The notes under the pieces: generated by a model
The model's input: the letters and a program-made list of their open reading frames with translations, nothing else
What the model was told of the DNA's origin: nothing
The model's database searches: none
Shown: in pieces, positions 57,005 through 64,000 of the stretch
Position numbering within the stretch: the stretch's first letter is position 1
Layout of the letters: every line of letters begins with the position of its first letter
Origin: Planctomycetota bacterium
GTDB taxonomy: Bacteria; Planctomycetota; UBA8742; UBA2392
Direction of reading: 5' to 3'
Assembly (NCBI GenBank): GCA_027493625.1
Contig: JAOSKM010000002.1
Span: forward strand, 1-64,000
DNA length: 64,000 bases
Made by a program: the position numbers and the translations under genes

Positions 57005-57801
57005 TCAGGCGCGCCAGGCCACGATATTGGCCGCGTGCAGGTTGTACTGCGGGGAATGCGTCGGCCGGAAAGCGTGCCGAGGAACGCATCAAAGCGGCGG
57101 GCCACGCGCGCGCCGCAGAAGCCTGCAGCCTCAAGCCAGTCCGGCAGCTCCGCCTCCGGCAGAGCTCCGGCCACTCAGGAGGCCCACAGGGCCGGGTCCA
57201 CCCGTTCGTGGGCGGGGAAATGCCCGTCCACCACGGCGTCCGAGATCACCAGCCGCCCGCCCGGGCGCAGCACGCGATGCAGCTCGGCCAGCGCTTCTTC
57301 ACGGGCCGGGCAGAGGCTGAAGGTCGCGTTGGCGATCGCCACGTCCACAGACTGGTCGGGCAGGGGCAGGTACTCCAGGCTTCCTTCCAGGACGCGGCAG
57401 TGACCGAGGCCCTGGCGCGAGACGGCATCCCGCGCGATCGCGCGCATGGCGGGGTTGGGCTCAACGCCGAAGGCGCGGCCTTCCCGCCCGACGCGCCAGG
57501 CGCCCAACAGCAGGTCGGTACCCGCGCCACAGCCGGCATCGAGCAGCACTTCGCCGGTCTGCGGATCGGCGTCAGCCAGCGGGTTGCCCAGACCGGCGAA
57601 GCGCGCGGTGCACTCGACGGGTATCGCCATCAGCTCGCCCGGGTCGTAACCCAGACGCTCCACGGCGTAGCTCGCGCCGGTGTTGAAGTGGAAACCCGCG
57701 TATGGGGCGCGGGCCAGTTCCGTGTAGGTTTCGTCCACCAGCGCGGCCAGGATCTCGGCGTCGGGGCGCAGGTCAACGGGCGGTGCGAACACGTTGGACA
57801 T
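57005..57801 (-). CDS. selenocysteine-containing SAM methyltransferase (ArsM-like), first of a tandem pair
   Basis: ATG 57801 follows GGAGACAGCC. In-frame TGA 57175-57177 (codon 209) sits in DPALWAS-U-VAGALPEAEL, and coding continues with PDWLEAAGFCGARVARRFDA and FLGTLSGRRIP. One base missing in the C4 run (plus-strand G-run 57051-57054) then leads to PQYNLHAANIVAWRA and TGA 57005. Motif I is DAGCGAGTDLLLGA; ANATFSLCP stands where ArsM has its SNC cysteine. The paralogue downstream shares architecture and the TGA position. It is 52 bp from the upstream diiron gene on the same strand. Alternative readings as two truncated enzymes leave the conserved C-termini unexplained. Confidence 0.78.
57146..57177 (-). 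promoter_or_regulatory. bacterial SECIS-like hairpin of the first methyltransferase
   Basis: After TGA (57177-57175), eight bases lead to AGCTCTGCC (57166-57158), loop GGA (57157-57155) and GGCGGAGCT (57154-57146). The 9-bp stem has one U-G wobble, which is a U-A pair in the paralogue. The loop begins 17 nt after TGA, as in the second gene. Confidence 0.75.
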
Positions 57802-57853
57802 GGCTGTCTCCGGGAAAGGCGGGGCCCCGCCCCACGGCGGGGCCCCTCGGGCG

Positions 57854-58771
57854 CTAGCAGAACGCCGGCGCGACTTGTTCGAGGCGGGCGCGCTGCACGT
57901 CGCTCAGCGAGCCCACGGTTTTCAGGAACTCGGGGTGCGACATGCCGGTCCCGAGGTAGGTCCAGCGGTTGGCCTGGTGCTGCACGCGCAGGAACTCTTC
58001 GCGCTCCTCCACGTTGAGGACGCGGCCGGTGGCGCGCTCGAAGGCTTCCAGGTCGAACTGGGTCTGGGCCTTGAGGCCTTCGTCGATGAAGCCGCCGATC
58101 GCCAGGTACTCGTCCACGCCGTGCTCGATCTCGCCGGGGGTGCAGGAGTCGGCGATGGCCTCCACCATGAGGGTGTCGAGCTTCGCGTGCTGGGCCTCTT
58201 CCATCCAGTGATGGCGCAGCAGGCTCTTGAACTGCGGGTCGATCTCTAGGTCGCCGGTGATGGCCTCGATGAAGTGCCGCTGGGTCATCCACTCGATGTG
58301 CAGGATCACCAGCGCGACGCCCAGCGGGTGGTGGCTCAGCACTTCGCGGGCGATGGCCTGGGGCGGGCCGATCATCTGGCACTCGTGGCCGAAGCCCTTG
58401 CGGAACTCCTCGGCGAAGGTCTTGAACAGGTGGATGTGCTTGGCCTCCTCACCGGCGAACTGCAGCAGGGCGCGGGTGCGGTAGTCGTCGCCGGCCAGGC
58501 TGGGACGCGCGTGGTCAAGCACGAAGGGAAGGATGAACTCCTCGACCAGGCCGAAGATATTGAGGTAGGCGTGGCCGCGGATCTGGCTCAGCACCCGGCG
58601 CTCGTCGGCATCCAGGAACGCCAGCTCTTCGGTGCGCGCCAGGCCCTCGGGCAGGAACGCGCGGCTGAAGTCGAGGCGCTTGTTGCCGCCGATGATGTCT
58701 TCAATCTTCCAGTTGACCTTCTGCGAGGCGGCCAGGGCGTCTTCGAAGCTGTACTTGATGGCGGTGGTCAT
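57854..58771 (-). CDS. ferritin-like diiron protein (R2-like/AurF-like)
   Basis: ATG 58771 follows GGGAGACAAGC. The 305-residue intact protein is helical. It has carboxylate/histidine motifs in FGLVEEFILPFVLDHAR, LLQFAGEEAKHIHLFKTFAE and RHHWMEEAQHAKLDTLMVEA, giving at least two ExxH iron ligands in separate helices. This is the ferritin-like/ribonucleotide-reductase-like diiron fold, close in size to AurF-type N-oxygenases and other uncharacterised oxidases. It leads the operon with the two selenoprotein methyltransferases, so oxygen chemistry followed by methylation is a possible pathway. Confidence 0.75.
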   Translation of the reverse strand: MTTAIKYSFEDALAASQKVNWKIEDIIGGNKRLDFSRAFLPEGLARTEELAFLDADERRVLSQIRGHAYLNIFGLVEEFILPFVLDHARPSLAGDDYRTRALLQFAGEEAKHIHLFKTFAEEFRKGFGHECQMIGPPQAIAREVLSHHPLGVALVILHIEWMTQRHFIEAITGDLEIDPQFKSLLRHHWMEEAQHAKLDTLMVEAIADSCTPGEIEHGVDEYLAIGGFIDEGLKAQTQFDLEAFERATGRVLNVEEREEFLRVQHQANRWTYLGTGMSHPEFLKTVGSLSDVQRARLEQVAPAFC

Positions 58772-58928
58772 TGCTTGTCTCCCGTGTCGTGTGTTCGGGC
58801 GGCCCATCCGCCCACGGGAGAAAAAGTAGGGTGCGACCGTTTGAAGAAGCGTTTGAGCCAACGTGGTAAGACAAGAATTCCGAAAGTTTTTGGCCCTGAT
58901 TCGTGTGAAAACAGTGAAATTGGACGCG

Positions 58929-61900
58929 ATGGGCGGCGCTGGACTGCAAATCGGGCTACTTGGCGAAGTGCGCGTGCTGCGCGACGGCTTGCCCGTTGAA
59001 TTGCCGCAGTCCAAGAAGACCCGCGCGCTGCTGGCCTACCTGGCGGTCACCGCGAAGCCCCAGCGGCGCGACCGCCTGTGCGGTCTGCTCTGGGACGTGG
59101 CCGACGACCCGCGCGGGGCGCTGCGCTGGTGCCTGTCAAAGCTGCGCCCGCTGGTGAACGACGATGTGGAGCGCCTCAAAGCCACGCGCGAAGAAGTGGT
59201 GCTCCAGGCGCAGGGCGCGCTTGTCGACATGCATCGGCTGTGCGCGGCCAGGCCTGAGGAGCTTACTGACGCGGAGCTGGAAGAACTGCTGGGCCAGGTG
59301 CGCGGCGAATTCCTGGAAGGTCTGGAACTCACCGAATTTACCGACTTCCACGGCTGGGTCTCCAGCCAGCGCGAAACCGCGCGCCGCGCCCACGCGCACC
59401 TGCTGGCCGAGGGCGTGCGGCGCATGCCCGACCCGGAAAGCGCCCTGCCGCTCGCGCGCCGCCTGGCGCAGGTGGACCCGCTCAGCCAGGAAGCGCAGGC
59501 GCAGCTGGTGCGGCTGCTGGTCGCCGCCGGCCGTCAGCGCGAGGCGCAGACGCAATTGGATTCCGCCAGGCGCTTGCTGGCGGAGTTGGGCGAGCAGCCG
59601 GGGGCCGAGTTGCTGCAGGCGATGCAGGCGCCGGGAAAGCAGTCGCCACCGGCCCCCGACAGGCGCGCCGACACGGGCACGGCGCTCCGCTTGCCGCTGG
59701 TGGGGCGCGAAGCCGAGTTGCGCGAGATGGAGGCCCTCGCGCAGGTCGCGCGCGAAAAGCGCCGTGCCCACGGGCTGCTGCTGGCGGGGCCGCCGGGGAT
59801 CGGCAAGTCACGGCTGCTGGATGAACTGGGCCGCCGCCTGTCCGGTGCGGGCGCCACGGTGCTGGCGGGGCGCTCGTTCGAGCTCGAGCAGGACCGCCCC
59901 TACGGGCCCTGGATCGACGCGCTGGCGCGCATCTCAAAGCACGCCATCGGCGCCGAGCTGGGGCGCGAACTGGCCCCGCTGCTGGGCGCGGCGGCGCGAC
60001 AGGGCGGCAGCCGCGAGCAGCTGTTCGGGGCGATCAGCGAGCTGATCGCCGCGCGCGCGCATTCTGCGCCGCCGGTGGTGCTGGTGCTGGACGACGTGCA
60101 ATGGCTGGATGCCGCCAGCGCCGAGCTGCTCCATTACGCCGTGCGCACCAACCGGCACCGCCCGCTGCTGCTGCTGCTCAGCGCGCGCCCCGGCGAGCTG
60201 CCGGACAACGACCCCGCGCTGCGCCTGGTACGCCAGTTGAGCCGCGACGGGCTGCTGGCCGAGCGCGAGCTGGCGCCCTGCCCGAAGCCGACGCCGGCAG
60301 GCTTATCCGCGCGGTCGCGCCCGGGGCCGACGTGGCGGCGATCTGCCGCGACAGCGGCGGCAACCCGCTGTTCGCCCTTGAGCTGGCGCGCGGCGCCGGC
60401 GCGCGCGAGTCGCTGCCGGCCTCGATCACCGGCGCGATCCGCGAGCGCACGGAAACCCTGCCTGCCAATGCGCTCGATGTGCTGCGCTGGGGCTCGGTGG
60501 TGGGCTGCTACGCGCCCGCCGAGCTGCTGGGTGAGCTTGCGAAACTCGAACCCGAGCCGCTGGTGGAATCCCTCGAGACGCTTGAGCGCCACGCCCTGAT
60601 GCAGAGCGTGGCCGACGCGCGCACGCCGCTGGGCGCGTTCGCCTTCCCACACGAGATCACCCGCCGCGCCGTCTACGACGAGCTGTCCGGCCCGCGCCGA
60701 CGCCTGATGCACCTGAAAGTCGCGCAGCTGCTGAGCGCCCGGGAAGACCCCGACGGGCGCATCGCAGCCGACGTCGCCCACCACGCCTCGCAGGCCGGCG
60801 AGTTCAGGCTGGCCTCCGTAAGCTGCGTGGCGGCCGGTCGCCGCTGCCTGCGCCTGTTCGCGGGCAGCGAGGCCGACGGCTTCGCGCGCCGCGGCATGGC
60901 GTTCGCCGCAAAGCTCGATGACCCGCAGCGCACCCGCCTGATGCTGGAACTGCACGAGGTGCAGCTGGGCGCGCGCAAGCCCGAGAAGCTGGGCCGGACC
61001 GCCGACCAGCTGCAGCAGCTGGCCGAGCACGCGCTGGACCTCGGCTGCCTCGAGCACGCGCGGCTCGGCTTCCACATGGCCGCCTGGCTGCGCTGGGAGG
61101 GCGGCGAGTGGGGCGACGCCCAGCGCCAGATGATGCGCGCCGAGGTCGCCAGCCGCGATGCCGGCCCCGAGCAGCGCGCGCTCGCCATGGCCGAGGCCGC
61201 CCGCTGCCTCGCCATGCTCGAGCGCGACCTGAGCCAGGCCGAGGCCCTGCTGCTGGAAGCCAACGCCATGGCGCGCCGCAGCGGTGTGGAATCCGCGGGC
61301 ATGCTGCACGCGGCCGGCATGCTGCGACTGCACGAGGGTAAAGTGGATGAAGCCGCCGGCCTGTTCGAGCGCGCGCAGTCGCTGGCGCGGGCGCGCGGCG
61401 ACCGCGTCTCCGAGTTCCAGGTGCTGGATCACCGCCTGCTGCTCGAGCTCGAGCGCGGCCATGCCGACGCCGCGCTGCCGCTGGCCGAGGAGCTGCTCGA
61501 GATCGGCCAGAAGCTGCGCGGCGGCAGCGAGGCGCCCTGCGCCGCCGTGATGCTGGACGTCGCGCGCCAGGCTTCTGGGCAGGACGCGCAATCCGAGTTC
61601 GAACGCGACGTCGCGCAGCTGCGCGAGGTCGACGCCAAGCAGCACCTGCTGCACGCGCTTCTTCAAATGGCCGCGCTGGACCTGCGGCAGGCCCGCACCG
61701 GGCATGCGGCGGCACGCGCCACGGAAGCATTGCAGCTGGCCGAGCTGCTGCAGCGCCCCACAGATGCCGCGGCCGCGAGGCTGCTGCTGCTGCAGGCCGC
61801 GGAGGCAAACGGCGATACCCGGGCGGCAAAGCAGCAGGTTGCCGCGCTGGCAAAGCTCCCCGCCGAGCGTCTGGCGCGCAAGGTCAAAGAACAGGTTGAA

Positions 61901-61930
61901 GCCGTGGCCGGAGCGGGGAGGAGTCGCTGA
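58929..61930 (+). pseudogene. BTAD-domain transcriptional regulator with AAA NTPase and TPR region, one frameshift
   Basis: The probable start is ATG 58929 (MGGAGLQIGLLGEVRVLRDG); GTG 58863 is an alternative. An OmpR-like winged helix (KKTRALLAYLAVTAKPQRRD) is followed by a bacterial transcriptional activator domain, then an NTPase: Walker A in HGLLLAGPPGIGKSRLLDEL near 59780 and Walker B in VVLVLDDVQWLDAASAELLH near 60080. At the C3 run 60276-60278 one base is missing, after which ALPEADAGRLIRAVAPGADV continues to a long helical TPR-like region. The total is about 1000 residues, normal for SARP/AfsR-like or LuxR-like STAND regulators. It ends in TGATG with the DUF4242 gene and is divergent from the diiron operon. 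Confidence 0.8.
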
Positions 61931-62457
61931 TGGAGTGGGTAATCGTCGAGCGCGAAATGCCGCAGGCCGTCAACTTTGACGACATCCGGGCCCTGCGCGC
62001 GCGGCTGCAGGGATGCGCGGACATCTATCGCGTGGAGTACCTGCGCGCCTACCTGTCCCGCGACGGGCGCCGGCTGGATTGCCTGTTCCGCGCACCTGAT
62101 GCCGAATCCGTGCGCACCGCCAACCGCAACGGCAACGCGCCCTTCAGCCATGTTTACAGCGCCACGATTCACGGGCCGGAGCCCGACCTGGTTCGGCCTG
62201 AATCCGGTGAGCTGGTGCTTGTGACCCGCAGCTGGGAGCAGCCGGTTGCGTTCGACGACGTGCAGGCCCAGGAAGACGCCTTCGCCTGGTGCCTGCAGCA
62301 GCACCGCGTGAAGTTCCTGCGCAGCTACTTTTCAAAGGACCGCAGACGCATGCTGTGCCTGTACGCCGCGCCGGACGCCGAGGCGGTTCGCACGGCCAAC
62401 CGCACCGCGAACCTGCCTTTCGACGACATCCGCACCGTGGAAGTGTTCCGGCCCTGA
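61930..62457 (+). CDS. DUF4242 protein with two domain copies
   Basis: ATG 61930 overlaps the regulator stop by one base (TGATG). The 175-residue protein has two copies of one domain: EWVIVEREMPQAVNFDDIRA...VEYLRAYLSRDGRRLDCLFR-type and, from residue about 95, LVTRSWEQPVAFDDVQAQED...KFLRSYFSKDRRRMLCLYAA. Each repeats APDAE-SVRTANRN-type endings. DUF4242 includes nickel-binding-like (SCO4226) proteins of ferredoxin-like fold. Coupling to a BTAD regulator suggests a ligand-sensing or metal role; that is inference. Confidence 0.75.
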   Translation: MEWVIVEREMPQAVNFDDIRALRARLQGCADIYRVEYLRAYLSRDGRRLDCLFRAPDAESVRTANRNGNAPFSHVYSATIHGPEPDLVRPESGELVLVTRSWEQPVAFDDVQAQEDAFAWCLQQHRVKFLRSYFSKDRRRMLCLYAAPDAEAVRTANRTANLPFDDIRTVEVFRP

Positions 62458-62573
62458 ACGCAACCGCTGCGCCTCGATGGCGGCGAACTGCACGATTCCT
62501 GGGCAGCAGAAATGTGACGGAATAGGCATGCGTGCATCGGCCGTTTCTGCCTTCACTGCGAAAGGGGAAAACC

Positions 62574-63218
62574 ATGAAAGTCGGCATTCTCGGCACCGGC
62601 GACGTGGGCGTCGCCCTGGGCAACGGTTTCATTGCACTCGGCCACGAAGTGAAGATGGGCTCGCGCAAGGCGGGCGGCGACAAGGCCAGGGCCTGGGTCG
62701 CCAAGGCCGGTAAGCACGCGTCGGAAGGCACCTTCGAAGACGCCGCCAAGTTCGGCGAGATCATCGTGCTGGCCTGCCTGGGCACAGCCGCAGAGGCCGT
62801 GCTGGCGCAAAGCGGCGCGCGCAACCTGGAAGGCAAGCTGCTGCTGGACGCCACCAACCCGCTCGATTTCAGCGGCGGTATGCCGCCCAAACTGGCGATC
62901 GCGGGCTACGACAGCCTCGGCGAGCACGTGCAGAAGGCCGTGCCGGCCGCGCGCGTGGTGAAGTGTTTCAACACCGTGGGCAACGCGCTGATGTTCAAGC
63001 CCGAGCTGCCGGGCGGGCCGCCCACCATGTTCATCGCCGGCAACGACGAGGCGGCCAAGCAGCGCACCAGCGGCCTGCTGAAAGACTTCGGCTGGGAAAC
63101 CGTGGATGTCGGCGGCATCGAGAGTTCGCGCTACCTCGAGGCCATGTGCCTGACCTGGGTGCTGCACGGCCTGAAGTCCGGCACATGGACCCACGCCTTC
63201 AAGCTGCTGCACAAGTAA
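62574..63218 (+). CDS. NADP/F420-dependent oxidoreductase-like protein
   Basis: ATG 62574 behind AAAGGGGAAAACC begins MKVGILGTGDVGVALGNGFI, a Rossmann dinucleotide-binding motif (GxGxxG). Further segments are HEVKMGSRKAGGDKARAWV, IIVLACLGTAAEAVL, LLDATNPLDFSGGMPPKLAI and VVKCFNTVGNALMFKPELPG. These are typical of NADPH:F420 oxidoreductase-like/NADP-oxidoreductase proteins of about 215 residues. The GSR after the second strand favours NADP(H). The physiological substrate cannot be told from sequence. Confidence 0.85.
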   Translation: MKVGILGTGDVGVALGNGFIALGHEVKMGSRKAGGDKARAWVAKAGKHASEGTFEDAAKFGEIIVLACLGTAAEAVLAQSGARNLEGKLLLDATNPLDFSGGMPPKLAIAGYDSLGEHVQKAVPAARVVKCFNTVGNALMFKPELPGGPPTMFIAGNDEAAKQRTSGLLKDFGWETVDVGGIESSRYLEAMCLTWVLHGLKSGTWTHAFKLLHK

Positions 63219-63335
63219 GCGGGAACCGAGGGGACTGTCCCCGCATTTGGGGACTGTCCCCGTCCTCGGAAGGGCTTAGGGCTTAGGGCTATCCCTACAA
63301 CCTACTACCTACAACCTACAACCTAAAACCCGACC
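63219..63335. repeat. palindromic and simple-sequence repeats
   Basis: GGGGACTGTCCCC occurs twice, at 63230 and 63248, enclosed by CCGAGG and CCTCGG, so it can fold as a long hairpin between convergent genes. Next come GGGCTTA units (63274-63290) and repeated ACCTACA units (63299-63328). The convergent position suggests bidirectional termination; the simple repeats have no evident function. Confidence 0.6.
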
Positions 63336-64000
63336 CTACTCCTCTTCCACGTCCTCGCCGCGTTCGAACACCAGCGCCGGGGGGTCGTCCCCTTCGGTCA
63401 GCAGCAGGCACAGCACGTCGCGCGGCGGGCTGCTGAGCGCATCCCTGAAGACGTGCACGCCCCAGGCCGCGCCGTCAGGGCCGTCCACGGTGTGGCCGTC
63501 CTGGATCACCGGCCCTTGCTCAAGCAGATAGCCGGTGATGTTGCGCAGCAGGGCGGCAACCTCGTTGGGGTCTTTCTCGGACTGCTTGAACACGGCCTCC
63601 AGGTCGGGCAGGTCGAACTGCGCGTGGCCGACGGTGTCCATCAGGGTCCACTCGTCGTCGACCTGGAAGATGCGGATGTTGGCCCACACGTCCAGCGGCT
63701 GCAGCTCGTGCTCTGCGGCCCACTTGAGCGAGCGCTCAAGCATCTCGCCGGTGGTCAGCACTTCGCCGCCCGGGTTGAACATCGCGATCGCGCCGGGCAT
63801 CTGCACCAGTTTGGCGGCGATGCCGTACACGAAGTTCAGCTCATCGAGGGCGTCGCAGTCGGGCGGCATCACCGGGGCGTCGTCACCGGCGCCGAAGATG
63901 TAGCTGAGCCGGATGCGCACGAAGGCGCTGTGTTTCTTGATGTCTTTGCCCGCGTGCTCCCAGGTGAGGTTCTGCTCGGCGGCGCGCTCGAGGTTGCCGG
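63336..64000 (-). CDS. DUF4261-like protein, partial at the window edge
   Basis: The reading continues past the right edge. Visible residues include NLERAAEQNLTWEHAGKDIK, NFVYGIAAKLVQMPGAIAMF, NPGGEVLTTGEMLERSLKWA and PLDVWANIRIFQVDDEWTLM, ending SSPPRDVLCLLLTEGDDPPA and an acidic tail. This pattern, especially AKLVxMPGAIAMFNPGGEVL, matches DUF4261 proteins, whose function is unknown. It is intact as far as seen; a start at 63920 is only an internal Met. Confidence 0.6.
   Translation of the reverse strand, partial: GNLERAAEQNLTWEHAGKDIKKHSAFVRIRLSYIFGAGDDAPVMPPDCDALDELNFVYGIAAKLVQMPGAIAMFNPGGEVLTTGEMLERSLKWAAEHELQPLDVWANIRIFQVDDEWTLMDTVGHAQFDLPDLEAVFKQSEKDPNEVAALLRNITGYLLEQGPVIQDGHTVDGPDGAAWGVHVFRDALSSPPRDVLCLLLTEGDDPPALVFERGEDVEEE

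Noticed and set aside
56374..57174. Second methyltransferase starting at 57174
   Set aside because: The stretch from 57174 to 56992 is the post-TGA part of the first methyltransferase read through a frameshift. ATG 56991 has the ribosome-binding site.

Overview
The window looks like one end of a large accessory island joined to bacterial chromosome. The DNA is GC-rich. An intact dnaK, ECF sigma factors with anti-sigma partners, large multi-domain membrane proteins and in-gene palindromic repeats would fit a Planctomycetota-like bacterium, but that assignment is a low-confidence inference.

Layout. (1) 0-14 kb: decayed or indel-ridden plasmid/ICE-like genes, including an HD phosphohydrolase, a HerA-type ATPase, a zinc-ribbon tyrosine recombinase and a winged-helix regulator, with long stretches where no gene is recognisable. 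(2) 14-17.6 kb: a NACHT-type defence NTPase whose last 11 codons were cut off by an IS3-family element; the 4-bp duplication and the detached gene tail are both visible. (3) 17.7-22.3 kb: a minus-strand plasmid-maintenance-like operon with ParB, a sliding-clamp-like protein, a DUF932 protein and small zinc-ribbon proteins. (4) 22.6-28.3 kb: a Sel1-repeat gene, hypothetical genes and a tightly overlapping operon led by a tyrosine recombinase, followed by a secreted protein, a C39-like lipoprotein, a small membrane protein and another lipoprotein. (5) 28.5-41.9 kb: a complete type I-C CRISPR-Cas locus, cas3-cas5-cas8-cas7-cas4-cas1-cas2, with an array of about 68 repeats. (6) 42-44.7 kb: a membrane-anchored XRE/coiled-coil gene, a TIR-domain gene and an orphan type I-E-like mini-array. 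(7) 44.9-49.9 kb: an ECF sigma factor, two anti-sigma-like proteins and a giant M48-like membrane protease. (8) 50-64 kb: chromosome-like genes, including dnaK, a LysR regulator divergent from a hemerythrin/YdhR protein, two tandem selenoprotein methyltransferases, a diiron protein, a BTAD-NTPase regulator, a DUF4242 protein, an F420/NADP-type oxidoreductase and a DUF4261 protein.

The most notable signal lies in the cas3-cas5 gap. A degenerate CRISPR repeat is followed by a 34-nt pseudo-spacer and the first 8 nt of a second repeat. The first 15 nt of the pseudo-spacer match, with a single mismatch at position 6, a site flanked by the type I-C PAM TTC that sits between the -35 and -10 boxes of the likely cas operon promoter. 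This is the layout expected of a CreR/CreA-like crRNA-resembling guide that makes Cascade repress its own operon.

The second is the pair of methyltransferases, each with an in-frame TGA at the position of the arsenite-methyltransferase cysteine. A bacterial-SECIS-like hairpin follows each TGA at the right distance, and the two stems differ by a change that preserves pairing.

Caution: many genes carry single-base indels, often in short G/C runs, and six CRISPR repeats lack one G. Some or most frameshifts may therefore be residual long-read errors rather than biological decay.
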